A stretch of 64,000 nt of DNA from Spirosoma telluris (lineage in GTDB: Bacteria; Bacteroidota; Bacteroidia; Cytophagales; Spirosomataceae), in assembly GCA_003259005.1 (NCBI GenBank), contig QLII01000001.1:6191001-6255000 (forward strand), given 5' to 3'. Numbering within the stretch: the stretch's first letter is position 1; each line of letters opens with the position of its first letter. Shown here in pieces: positions 16,756 through 27,818 of the stretch. The notes under the pieces were generated by a model. The model was given only the letters and a program-made list of their open reading frames with translations, made no database searches and had not been told where the DNA came from. Position numbers and translations under genes: made by a program.

Positions 16756-17826
16756 ATGGCTTCTTTCTTATCGCGCCGGTCGTTCGTGCGGCAAACCTCA
16801 TTGATCACAGCGGCTGCAATCGCGGTTCCAGCCAGTTTATCCGCAAAGTCATACGCAGGAGCTACTGAACCAGACATACTTGGGCACAATGGATTTCGAT
16901 ACCGTGTTGTGCCTGGATGGGGTGTATTAGATGCGGGTAAAAACCCCGTCAACGACTGTCACGAGATGGTGCAGGATGCCAAAGGACGAATTATTCTGCT
17001 CACCAACGAGACCAAAAATAACATTCTGGTATACGACAAATCGGGTAAACTGCTCGAAACCTGGGGACACGATTATCCCGGTGGCCACGGCCTGACACTA
17101 GGGGGTGAAGGGAATGACCAATACCTGCTTATCTGCGATACGGACCGTCATCAGGTCATCAAAACCGATCTGAAGGGGCGCGAATTGATGAAAATCGACT
17201 ACCCAAAAGAAACGGGTAAGTATGATTACCCAACCCAGTTCAAACCAACCGAAACGGCAATCAATCCGGCCAATGGCGATATTTATGTAGTGGATGGCTA
17301 TGGTCTCAACTATGTAACGCAGTTTGATAAATCCGGTAAACTCATTCGCTACTGGGGTGGAAAAGGGGAAACCAACGAGACTTTCGATTGCTGTCATGGG
17401 ATCACGGTTGACCGTCGCGTGGCGACTAATCCTACCTTGCTGATTACCGATCGGCGTCATAATGCGCTGAAACGCTTTACGTTAGATGGTAAATACGTAT
17501 CGACCATTGCGTTGCCCGGTTCGTACATCTGCCGACCGGTTATTCATGGCGAGAACATTTACGGAGCCGTGTTTCGCAGCACCTCCGATTCGTATCCTGA
17601 TTCAGGCTATATCACGATTCTGGATAAAAATGATCAGGTCATTTCAACACCGGGCGGCACGGCTCCCGTTTATCAGGATGGGAAACTGGGCGAGCAGCGT
17701 AAAGACCGAAATCTGAGTACGTTCCTGCATCCGCACGATGTGTTAATTGATCAGGACGATAGCATTTATGTAGCGCAATGGGCTTCTAAAAAAACATATC
17801 CTATTAAATTAGAGCGAGTTGCCTAA
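16756..17826 (+). CDS. Tat-exported six-bladed beta-propeller (NHL-like) protein
   Basis: This 356-residue protein has a twin-arginine signal (SRRSFVRQTSLITAAAIAVP, cut near SLSAKSYA), so it is exported folded. The rest is a repeated beta-propeller with NHL/6-blade units: ILVYDKSGKLLETWG, IYVVDGYGLNYVTQFDKSGK and LLITDRRHNALKRFTLDGKY, and HPHDVLIDQDDSIYVAQW at the end. Such proteins often bind or hydrolyse secreted substrates, but no catalytic residues can be assigned. It lies 15 bases before the DUF2231/cytochrome gene and starts a plus-strand group whose later members are also exported. Confidence 0.8.
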   Translation: MASFLSRRSFVRQTSLITAAAIAVPASLSAKSYAGATEPDILGHNGFRYRVVPGWGVLDAGKNPVNDCHEMVQDAKGRIILLTNETKNNILVYDKSGKLLETWGHDYPGGHGLTLGGEGNDQYLLICDTDRHQVIKTDLKGRELMKIDYPKETGKYDYPTQFKPTETAINPANGDIYVVDGYGLNYVTQFDKSGKLIRYWGGKGETNETFDCCHGITVDRRVATNPTLLITDRRHNALKRFTLDGKYVSTIALPGSYICRPVIHGENIYGAVFRSTSDSYPDSGYITILDKNDQVISTPGGTAPVYQDGKLGEQRKDRNLSTFLHPHDVLIDQDDSIYVAQWASKKTYPIKLERVA

Positions 17827-17841
17827 GAGTATTCCCAGATT

Positions 17842-19367
17842 ATGAATAAACTGATTCTAGTGCAATCTACGTCGCAGCCCGCTGATTGGGTTTTGTTTTG
17901 GGGGCATTTTCATCCGCTCATTGTTCACCTACCGATTGGCTTTCTGTTAATTGCCGGTTTACTGGAACTAGACCGATTGACCCGTCGTAATTCGGTTAGT
18001 CAGCACACCATTACGTTGATTTTGTTCTGGTCGGCGGTAAGTGCTACCCTGGCCTGTGTGTTTGGGTTTATGCTGTCGCAGGGGGGTGGGTATGAAGAAG
18101 ACACGCTCAGTTCACACCAGTGGCAAGGGATTGGGGTAGCCGTTTTTGCCTGGCTGGCCTGGGCGGTTAAATCAGAAAATCTGGGCCGTATTCTTCCGTT
18201 TTCACAACTGCTGTATCTGCCTGCTTTGGGCATTTCTCTGCTTCTGTTAATGTCGACCGGCCATCTTGGGGGCAACCTGACGCATGGGGCCGATTACCTG
18301 ACTCAATACATGCCGGGTCCGATCCGAACGCTGGCGGGTGTACCACCTAAATTGCCAGAATTGAAAGTCGAACCGATTACCGATGTAAATCAGGCAATGG
18401 TGTATCAGCAGATCGTCAACCCAATTCTGCATAGTCGTTGTGTACAGTGCCATAACGCCAATAAATCGAAAGCGGGACTGCGGTTAGATTCGCCCGAGAT
18501 GATTAAGAAAGGATCGGAAGACGGCCCGGTATTTGTAGCCGGAAAAGGAACTGCCAGCGACCTGATAAAAGTGTGCCTGTTGCCTGAAGACGATGACCAT
18601 CATATGCCCCCAAAGGCAAAACCCAATTGCAGGAAGGCCAGATCGCGTTGTTGACCTGGTGGATTGACCAGGGCGCACCCTTCGACAAAAAAGTTTCTGA
18701 CGTACAAGTCAATGATGCGATCCGCCCGGTGCTGGCTTCTTTAAGCGGTGGAGGGGCAGTTGGTACAGGCGCAAGTGTTGCTACTACGGGTCCTGCTCCT
18801 GAATCGCCGGTATTAACGATGAAAGTGGCCGCTGCCGACCCGAAGCTAATTGATGAGTTAAAGAAAACCGGCTTGCTGGTATTGCCGCTCTCAAAAGAGC
18901 AAAACCAACTGGAAGTGAGTGCGGTAAATGCCCGTGCTTTCAACGATACGCAGGCGCAACTACTTCCTAAACTCAGTAATCAAATTGTCTGGCTAAAATT
19001 AGGGGATACGGAAATTTCAGACGCCACATTGACCCAGGTTGCCAAACTCAAAAACCTTCAGAAACTGCATCTGGAACAAACGAAAGTAACCGATACGGGT
19101 TTAAAACAACTCAAGGGGCTGGATAATCTGGAATATTTGAACCTCTATGGTACCGCTGTGACCGATGTCGGTTTGACTGATCTGGCTACACTAAAAAACT
19201 TAAAAACTATTTATCTCTGGCAGACCAAAGTCACTGAACAGGGCATAGCGAATCTGAAAAAAGCCATGCCTAAACTTGAGGTTATCGGCGGCATCACCGA
19301 GAAAGCCGCTGCCGAATTTGCCAAAGCTGCCTCGTCTGAAACAAAGCCTGGTGAAACCAAGAAGTAA
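17842..19367 (+). CDS. Membrane cytochrome c-like protein with leucine-rich repeats, one frame slip
   Basis: The N-terminal part (residues about 20-165) has four membrane segments in DUF2231 style (HFHPLIVHLPIGFLLIAGLL opening it). A PSCyt1-type cytochrome domain follows, with a CVQCH haem motif near residue 200 and the domain words AGLRLD and MPPKGKTQL. The C-terminal part has leucine-rich repeats (LQKLHLEQTKVTDTGLKQL, LEYLNLYGTAVTDVGLTDL). The frame slips at the C run 18607-18611; one extra base joins HHMPPKGK to TQLQEGQIALLTWWIDQGA. The joined protein has about 508 residues. This architecture is best known from Planctomycetes; substrate unknown. Next gene: the DUF1549/DUF1553 lipoprotein. 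Confidence 0.8.
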
Positions 19368-19435
19368 TACCACCATTTGGCAAAATAGGCTGACAACACG
19401 AAAATATAGTATGATTTTTATGGGCGTTTAGGCGT

Positions 19436-19443
19436 TATTTTTG
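19436..19443 (+). promoter_or_regulatory. Candidate -7 element before the DUF1549/DUF1553 gene
   Basis: TATTTTTG fits TAnnTTTG and lies 48 bases before the ATG at 19492. No clear TTTG box is seen upstream. If real, the DUF1553-DUF1501-C25 genes could be transcribed apart from the two genes before them. Confidence 0.4.
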
Positions 19444-19491
19444 TAGAGTTATTTTATTGTCAATCAGTTCTCCCGTTTCGGCGGTTTATTT

Positions 19492-22400
19492 ATGCCCATC
19501 TGGTCTGACATACGGTTTCGATACGTTCTGCTTAGCGCAACAGCTGGCCTATTTGGTGCATCTGTCTGGTTAACGGCCTGTCATAGCTCTGTTGAAAAAC
19601 CGGCTGAGATTGTTGCTGTTGAGGCAACTCTTCCTGACAAAGTTGATTACAATCTGCACGTTAAGCCAATTCTGTCAGATCGCTGTTTTGCGTGCCATGG
19701 TCCCGATAAGGCTAAACAACAGGCGGGTTTACGATTAGATACGCCTGAGGGGGCCTATGAAGCGTTAGCTAAAAGTGGCCATACGGCCATCGTACCCGGT
19801 AATTTAGCTAAGAGTGAGCTAGTCAATCGTATCATCAGCACCGACCCTGATGTGATGATGCCGACGCCAAAATCTAACCTGAGCTTAACGACGGAAGAAA
19901 AAGCGATGCTTATTCGCTGGGTTGAGCAGGGGGCTGAGTATAAAGAACATTGGTCGCTTATTACCCCAACACTGCCTGAGATTCCGAAGGTGAAAGACGA
20001 GAAGTGGGTAAAAAATGACATCGACCGATTTATCTTGTCCAAACAGGAAGCCAAAGGCTTATCCCATGCGCCCGAAGCCGATAAAACGACCCTACTCCGT
20101 CGTGTTAGCCTGGACCTGACAGGCCTTCCGCCAACACCCGCTGAGGTCGATGCCTTCCTGGCTGATAAATCCCCGAATGCGTATGAAAAAGTAGTTAACC
20201 GATTGCTGAAGAGCCCTCACTATGGCGAACGGCAGGCAGTTGAATGGCTCGATGTGGCGCGCTATGCCGATACACATGGGTATCAGGACGATGGATTACG
20301 AACCATCTGGCCCTATCGCGATTGGGTGATTCGGGCGTTTAACCGAAATTTATCGTTTGATCGATTCATTACCTGGCAATTGGCGGGCGATTTATTGCCC
20401 AACCTGAAAGCGTCTGCCGACTGGAAAGAGAAACTAATAGCGACCGCTTTCAACCGCAATCACCAGCAAAGTCAGGAAGGGGGATAGTGGATGAAGAGTA
20501 CCGGGTCGAGTACGTAGCTGACCGCACCAATACGTTCGGTAAGGCTATGCTGGGCCTAACCGTAGAATGTGCTCGTTGCCATGACCACAAATACGACCCC
20601 ATCAGTCAGAAAGATTACTACTCCTTGTTTGCCTTTTTTAATAGCAACAATGAACGGGGCCAGATTCCCTATAATGGCGAAGCTGCTCCGACTATTACGC
20701 TCACAAAGCCTGAAACAGAGGCTAAACTGAAATTTATCCGGGAGCAACTTACACCACTTGAGCAGAAACTCAATCCCAATCGTCCCGATTATCAGCAGCG
20801 TTTTGGGCAGTGGCTGACAAAAACGCGTTCTATAACCTCTTTAGATTCCGGACTTTTGGCGCATTATACGTTCGATGAAGCGGATCGGGCTGATGTGAGT
20901 ACCTATGTGAAAGAGCAGAATGAGAAGAGGAAACTGGAGGACGCTCGGAAAAAGAAAGAGGAAGAAGCCAAAGCCAGGTTGAAAAAGCCTGAAGTCAAGA
21001 TAGCCGAAAAGAAAGAAGCCCCAAAGCCAAAGACGAAAGAAGAACTTTGGAAAGACCCACGCAATGCCTTTGCCAATTTGGTGAATGACACGCTACCCGC
21101 TCGTTTAGGTGGCGATCCTGACAAAGTACCTTATTCGGTGCCGGGTCGGTTTGGGAAAGCACGGTATTTGCCGGGCGACAGTTATATTGAGCTGCCCAGC
21201 AAATTCGGAGCTTTTGAGCAAAATGAGCCATTTACCATTAGCAGCTGGTTTAATTTGGCGAAGCCGGGTATGGCACTTACGCTGTTGGGTCGAACAACTG
21301 GACCTATGGATGGGCAACGGGGGTATCAACTCGATTTACTAGCTGATGGTCGATTAAAACTAGCCTTTAGCCATGTTTGGCCTGCCAATGCCATTGACAT
21401 TGAAACGATTGACAAAGTCCCCGTTCATCAATGGTTTCAGGTTGCCTTCGCCTACGATGGGACAGGGAAGGCGAAAGGAATCACGCTGTACTTGAATGGT
21501 CGTCCTATCCGTACCAAAGTGATTGCCGACCACCTGATTCATAGTATGGTGTACGGAAAAGACAAAACGCATTGGGCGCAGCATAACTTTTATGTGGGCC
21601 GGATGCACGACAATTTCTACAAAGATTTTGCTGTAGACGAACTTCGTATCTACAAACGCTGCCTGACTCCGCTCGAAATGCCCGCCCTTGCCGGTCAGCC
21701 AGACGCCCTTTCGATAGCGCTTAAAACCCCTGTCGCTAATCGGACGTCAGCCCAGCGGACAGGTTTATACACGTACTACCTGACCAATCAGGACCCAGTT
21801 TATCGGGCCGATTTTGCTAAAGCGATGAAGTTGCGGGGTGATCAACTCATGCTATATACCAACTCCGACCAGCTCATGATTATGGAGGAGCGATCGGTGC
21901 CGCGCGAAACTCATTTGCTAAAGAGGGGTGCCTATGATGCACCCGCCGAAGTGGTAACCCCCCGTTCTGCATAGTCTGAACCCGATGGATGATGATACGC
22001 CGAAGAATCGGCTTGGCCTGGCGAAGTGGCTTTTATCTCCAGAGAATCCTCTATTTAGTCGGGTAATGGTGAACCGGATATGGCAGCAATATTTTGGGCA
22101 GGGGTTAGCTAAAAATAGTGATGACTTTGGCAATCAGGGAGCCTTACCCAGCCATCCCGAATTACTGGATTACCTGGCCGTTAAATTTAGGGGAGAGGTA
22201 GGAACACCTAATGTCTGGAATGCAAAGGCTATGCATAAACTGATTGTTATGTCGGCAACCTACCGACAGGCGTCAGCAGTACCTGAGAAAGCGCGGGAGG
22301 CTGATCCGGAAAATTTATTCCTGACACGCGGATCGAGCTACCGCATGTCAGCGGAGCAGGTTCGCGACAATGCCTTGGCGGCTAGTGGTTTATTGACGCA

Positions 22401-22968
22401 ACGAATCGGCGGGCCAAGTGTTCTACCTTATCAACCATCAGGTATCTGGGAAGCCCTGGCTACGCGAAACGCAGTGAAATACGAACAGGATCATGGGGAT
22501 AGTTTATATCGCCGGTCGATGTACACGATTTGGAAACGGTCGTCTCCTGCACCTATGATGCTCAATTTCGATGCAGCTGAGCGGCATACTTGTATTGTTA
22601 AACGGCAAAAGACCAGCACGCCACTACAGGCGCTTGTTACGTTGAATGACCCACAGTTTGTAGAGGCCGCACGTGTGCTGGCGCAAAAAAAGGGAGGAAA
22701 GGGAGAATGGGGTAAAGGAGAAAGAACGATAAATGAACTATTTAAAGCGGTTGTTAGCCGTCCGGCCCGGCCCGAAGAATTGACGTTAATGCAGCAGCTT
22801 TATACCGAAGAACTTGCCGATTTTAAACGGAACCCGAAGCGAGCAGCGGAGTTATTGTCGGTAGGCGAGTACCCGATTGACAAAAAGCTCAATCCTGTGG
22901 AGTTAGCTGCCTGGACGGTGGTGACTAGCACCATAATGAATTTCGACGAAGCGATCATAAAAAGATAG
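19492..22968 (+). CDS. PSCyt1-DUF1549-LamG-DUF1553 lipoprotein, two frame slips
   Basis: The product of about 1158 residues starts with a lipoprotein signal (lipobox LTAC), so it is likely anchored in a membrane. Domains in order: PSCyt1 cytochrome-like (CFACHGPDKAKQQAGLRLD), DUF1549 (RRVSLDLTGLPPTPAEVDAF, VEWLDVARYADTHGYQDDG), a second CxxCH (VECARCHDHKYDPI), a Lys/Glu-rich charged stretch at about 20900-21050, a LamG/concanavalin-like domain (FTISSWFNLAKPGMAL), and DUF1553 (NRLGLAKWLLSPENPLFSRV, NRIWQQYFGQGL). The frame slips at the G run 20479-20483, where one base is missing (SQEGG then IVDEEYRVEY), and at the C run 21958-21963, where one base is extra or two are missing. The reaction is unknown; family members accompany DUF1501 proteins. 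Confidence 0.82.
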
Positions 22969-23056
22969 TCATTAGTGGTTATTGATCGTCATGGGATTGT
23001 CATTTATTGTTTTACTATGCATGACAATCCCATGACGATCAATGACCACTAATGAC
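22968..23056. repeat. 36-bp-arm palindrome between DUF1553 and DUF1501 genes
   Basis: Arms 22968-23003 and 23021-23056 match with a single mismatch around a 17-base loop. The first base of the left arm is the last base of the DUF1553 stop codon, and the right arm ends 14 bases before the next ATG. Words GTCATTAGTGG and ATTGATCGTCATGGGATTG recall the GTCGTTAGTC family. It separates two genes that probably act together. Confidence 0.9.
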
Positions 23057-23070
23057 CATAAAGAATTACA

Positions 23071-24525
23071 ATGGATATTCAGGATGAACTTCATGACCAG
23101 CTTAGCCGCCGGAATTTTCTGGGCCAGGCCAGCGCGGGCTTAGGCACCATTGCCCTGGCATCACTGCTGAATCCGACTAATCTGTTTGGGGGTAGTACTT
23201 CGCCCGGAGAGAATCCGGTAGTAGGGAAACCACACTTTCCTCCAAAAGTGAAACGGGTTATTTATCTGTTCCAGAGTGGCGCTCCCTCACAATTGGAATT
23301 ATTCGACTATAAGCCAAAACTCGAAGCTATGTGGGGGCAGGATTTACCCGCATCGGTACGAAATGGTCAACGACTGACAGGCATGAGTGCGGGGCAAAGT
23401 CGTTTCCCGCTGGCAGCCTCGAAGTATAAATTTGCCCAATATGGCCCCAGTCAGATGTGGATCAGTGAATTGTTGCCCCACACCGCCAGTATTGCCAGCG
23501 ACTTGACGTTTGTTCGTTCCTTACATACCGAAGCCATCAACCACGACCCGGCGGTAACATTTTTTCAGACCGGAAGTCAGCAAGCTGGTCGACCTTCAAT
23601 GGGCTCCTGGGTTAGTTATGGCCTGGGCTCCGATAATCAGAACTTGCCTTCGTTTGTAGTGCTTCTTTCCAAAGGGCGCGACGGCGACCAGCCGCTTTAT
23701 GCTAAGCTTTGGAGTAATGGTTTTCTGCCATCGGTGCATCAGGGCGTCGTATTCCGGTCGGGGCCAGATCCGGTTTATTACCTTAACAACCCGCCAGGTA
23801 TCGACAAATCCAGTCGTCGGCGGATGCTCGATTATTTGGGAAAACTGCATCAGGAACAGTTCAAGCACGTTTTGGACCCTGAAATTAATAGTCGGATGGC
23901 GCAGTACGAAATGGCTTACCGCATGCAAACATCTGTGCCCGAAACGCTCGACATCTCGAAAGAACCCAACTATATTTTCGATATGTACGGCCCTGATAGC
24001 CGTAAGCCCGGTACATTTGCAGCTAACTGCCTGCTAGCCAGGAAGCTTGTTGAAAAAGACGTGAAGTTTGTTCAGCTATATCATCAGGGCTGGGATCAGC
24101 ACGGCAATTTGCCAAACGATATTAAAACCCAGGCGAAGAGTGTTGACCAACCTTCGGCAGCGCTCATCATGGATCTCAAACAGCGTGGACTACTTGATGA
24201 CACACTCGTGATTTGGGGCGGAGAATTTGGGCGTGGCGCTTACTCACAAGGGAAACTCACTCGAGATAATTATGGTCGCGATCACCATCCACGGGCATTT
24301 TCGGTCTGGATGGCCGGGGCTGGAGTCAAAAAAGGAATGGTCTACGGCGAGACAGATGATTTTGGCTACAATGTTATTAAGGAGCCGGTTCATGTTCATG
24401 ATTTCCAGGCCACCATTTTGCATTTACTGGGCGTAGATCACGAGAAGCTTACCTTCAAAAGCCAGGGCCGACGTTATCGCCTGACGGATGTGCATGGGAA
24501 GGTTGTAAAACCTTTGTTGGCTTAA
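23071..24525 (+). CDS. Tat-exported DUF1501 protein (alkaline phosphatase/sulfatase-like fold)
   Basis: This 484-residue protein has a twin-arginine signal at the N-terminus (LSRRNFLGQASAGLGTIALA). The DUF1501 domain follows, with marks VIYLFQSGAPSQLELFDYKP, SLHTEAINHDPAVTFFQTGS, GSWVSYGLGSDNQNLPSFVV, QLYHQGWDQHGNLP, VIWGGEFGR and GRDHHPRAFSVWMAGAGVK. The metal-like Asp/His/Glu set (WDQH, GGEFGR, DHHP) resembles the alkaline phosphatase superfamily, but activity is unproven for the family. It pairs with the DUF1549/DUF1553 gene upstream, as in Planctomycetes. The C25 peptidase gene starts 18 bases after its stop. Confidence 0.88.
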   Translation: MDIQDELHDQLSRRNFLGQASAGLGTIALASLLNPTNLFGGSTSPGENPVVGKPHFPPKVKRVIYLFQSGAPSQLELFDYKPKLEAMWGQDLPASVRNGQRLTGMSAGQSRFPLAASKYKFAQYGPSQMWISELLPHTASIASDLTFVRSLHTEAINHDPAVTFFQTGSQQAGRPSMGSWVSYGLGSDNQNLPSFVVLLSKGRDGDQPLYAKLWSNGFLPSVHQGVVFRSGPDPVYYLNNPPGIDKSSRRRMLDYLGKLHQEQFKHVLDPEINSRMAQYEMAYRMQTSVPETLDISKEPNYIFDMYGPDSRKPGTFAANCLLARKLVEKDVKFVQLYHQGWDQHGNLPNDIKTQAKSVDQPSAALIMDLKQRGLLDDTLVIWGGEFGRGAYSQGKLTRDNYGRDHHPRAFSVWMAGAGVKKGMVYGETDDFGYNVIKEPVHVHDFQATILHLLGVDHEKLTFKSQGRRYRLTDVHGKVVKPLLA

Positions 24526-24543
24526 TGTTCTTTTGAATGTATC

Positions 24544-27500
24544 TTGCATGGTATAATTAGCTACTTACTGTGCTTGAGAGCGTTTCTTCTATTTCTGTTT
24601 CTGCTTACTAATATTAGCCTGGCTCAGTCGCGCTATGGAAACGAATGGATTATCCCATCCCAACCCTATGCGAAGGTCAGCATTACTGAAAACGGTATTT
24701 ATCGGATCAGCTATACCGAATTAGCGAGTGCAGGTTTTAACGTCGCTGCGATCAATCCGAAACAACTACAGCTATTCCATCATGGGCGTGAGCTGGCGAT
24801 TGAGGTAGTTGGCGAAGTGGATGGTCGGTTTGATACTACGGATTTTATTGAGTTTTACGCTGAAAAAAACAAAGGTGAGCAAGACAGCTTAGTCTACTAT
24901 CACAGCTCACGCGCTAATCCCTACCAAAGTCTGTTTTCTGATGAGACGTTCTATTTTCTCACGGTTGGGCAAAATTCGGGCAAACGGATTCTGACTTATC
25001 CAGCCAAACTAACGAACCAGGCCCCTGAGAAATACCATCTGGAGGAGCAGCTTACCGTTTATACCGATCAATATTCGTTCAATAATTCGATTGGGTTAGT
25101 GCCTTCTGTTCAGCAAAGTTATTTTGAAGAAGGCGAAGGCTGGACAGGAAAATATATTCTGCCTGATACTGTGGCACAATTTAGCCTCAAATTCAAAAAT
25201 CGAGTCAAGACAGATGAGCTACAACCCGTTTTGGAATTTCGAGTAAATGGCCGCTCCCTCAATGATCACCAACTTTGGTACGCCCTTAATGAAAGTACGC
25301 CCCTAGATACTATTGTATTTGGATTATTCAGCCCTCAAGATATAGCGATAACGCTGAATGAACATGCGATAAACAATGAGTCCGTTTTACTGAAGACGCA
25401 GACGTTGAAAGCCAGCAATTACGATTGGTACTCAATGACCTATCTAAAGGTTGTTTATCCACAGAGTTTTCCACTAAATGGGCAGCGAAGTAAGTATTTT
25501 AGGTTACGACCCAACTCTCTGAACCAGTCTGTCGTACAGATTAGCGATTTAAGTCCTGATCACATTGCTTACATCATAACTGATCGTTACAATCTGGCCA
25601 AAGTAGCCAGTCAAACAACTCAGTTGGTTGTGCCAAATACGGCTATTCAACAGCGGTTGTTTGTTAGTGATGAGATCAAGAAGGCCAATGGTATTTCAGT
25701 TGTTAACTTCTCTGTACTCAATCCTACAGCGTATAACTATTTGATTGTTACACATAAATCATTGCTGGAGTCTGCCAATCAATATGCTGCTTATCGTTCA
25801 TCGGTAGTGGGCGGGGGTATAAACCGCTGGTGATTGAAACGAAGGCCATTTATGAGCAGTTTAATTTTGGCGAACGAAGCCCGATTGCCATTCGCCGTTT
25901 TGCCGATTTTATGCTATCGGGTGGAACGGATAAGTATCTATTTCTGCTTGGCCGGGGGATTAGTTTTCCTGATGTGTTGAAAAAATCAGAAGCTGACGAT
26001 TTGGTGCCTACGTTTGGGTATCCGGGTTCCGACGCACTGTTAACCATGGGGCTGGCTGGTTATCCCGAATTTGTACAGGCACTCCCAACCGGTCGAATCA
26101 ATGTAACGACCAATCAACAGGCGTTAACTTATTTAAGCAAAGTAAAAGAATTTGAACAGGCTGCGCCAGATGAGTGGCAGAAGCGAATGCTGCATTTAAA
26201 CGGAGGGCATGACAAAGCCGAAATTCTCTACTTAAAGAGCCTGATGGGGCAACTTCGCCCGGTTGCCGAAAATCAGTATATGGGGCGCAAGTCAAAACAC
26301 TCTCGAAAAAAACGATTGACGAGGTTGAGGCTGTTGATATTTCTAAAGAAGTAAATGAAGGCGTTTCAATGATTAGCTATGCAGGTCATGGTTCCTCGAA
26401 CACACTCGACTTTAATTTCGGCTATTGCTCATCGCCAACCAGCAATTTTCATAATAAAGGGAAATATCCCATCCTGTTTTTCAATGGCTGTAGTATCAAT
26501 AATATATTTTATAAGTATGACCCGCTCAGTACCGATTGGCTAATCACGCCAGACAAAGGCGCGATTGCTGTTTTAGCGGGTTCGTTCTGGAGTTATCCAG
26601 CCAGTACGCAACAGTACGTTTATAGCCTATATCAAAAACTGTTTGCTGATAGCACAAGCCTTACAGGCACCTTAGGTAAGATCCAGCAACTTGTTAATCA
26701 AGACCTTTCATCGCAAAGTAGTGATCTGACCTTACGCAGCGATATGCAGCAGATTATTCTGCAGGGCGATCCTGCTTTGCACATATTTCCATTGTCGAAA
26801 CCAGATTATGCGGTCCGAAGTCTGTTTGTTCAGGCTCGGAAAGCAGGAACAGTTATACAAAACGATGACTCGCTGACCGTTAACCTGATTTTGGCTAATG
26901 TTGGTAAGTACATTACCGGGCAAGCTGTCTCAATAGAACTGAAAAAAATATATTCAACCAACGAGACAGTTAGCCAGCACGTTGTTATTCACCCCGGTTC
27001 TTTTCGTGACACGCTTTCGTTCCCTGTTAAAAAAGAGCTTTCGGTAAAGCGGATAGAACTAACGGTTGATAGTGATTCGAAAATTGATGAACTCAATGAG
27101 ACGAATAACCAGATAGGTATTGATTTAGCGGATTGGGCGGAAATTCAGAAAAACAGCGTTTATCCCGTAAATGCGTTACCTGATCAATTAAATCCTATAC
27201 TCTCAGTAACGATTGATAATCGGGTTATCAAAAATGGTGACTACGTTTCTGCCAATCCTGTCATCCACATTGGCTTAACGGATGAAAATCAATTGCCTAT
27301 CGATAATTTAGCTACTATTCAGGCTTACCTGAAGCAGTGTGATGCCTGCCCATTTATCACTTTGAAGCCACAATCTGGGTCAGTAGTTTCATCGGTATCG
27401 CTGTTGGCCACCTATCAGTTAACTCAACTCCCTACCGGTACGTATGAGCTTCTGGCAACGGGCCGAGATGCTTCTGGAAATGCATCAGGAAATGCCTATG

Positions 27501-27811
27501 CGATCACCTTCAACGTAGCCGATGCTACAACACCAATTGAATGGAAAGTATATCCTAACCCTAGCTCTGAAGTTGCCCAAATAAGCTTTACGGTTGTTGG
27601 AAAAGTAGCACCAAAATCGGCCAGGTTGCTGATTTTTAGTAGTATAGGTGAGCTTGTTGATAGTTACTTACTTACTCCCTTTGTTGGTGAAAATATAGTC
27701 TATTGGGAGAAACTTCGGGGGCTGCCGGCTGGCTTGTATCAGGCTAGTTTGCAGGCAATCTGGGAAGATGGACGGCAGGAAACCGTCAGCGGTAGGATCG
27801 TTAAACGGTAG
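24544..27811 (+). CDS. Secreted PorU-like C25 cysteine peptidase with a type IX sorting domain, two frame slips
   Basis: The joined product of about 1090 residues begins with a signal peptide (LRAFLLFLFLLTNISLAQS). The start is a TTG at 24544, since no in-frame ATG is available. The N-terminal propeptide-like region shares its opening pattern with PorU (AKVSITENGIYRISYTEL). The gingipain-type catalytic pair is present: His in MISYAGHGSS and Cys in ILFFNGCSINN. The last roughly 80 residues are a type IX sorting domain (EWKVYPNPSSEVAQISF to the basic tail). The frame slips at G runs 25813-25817 and 26282-26285; one base each restores it (VVGGGYKPLVIETK, YMGAQVKTLSKKTI). It may be a second PorU-like sortase or an exported peptidase. 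It follows DUF1501 by 18 bases. Confidence 0.83.
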
Positions 27812-27818
27812 GTAAGGA

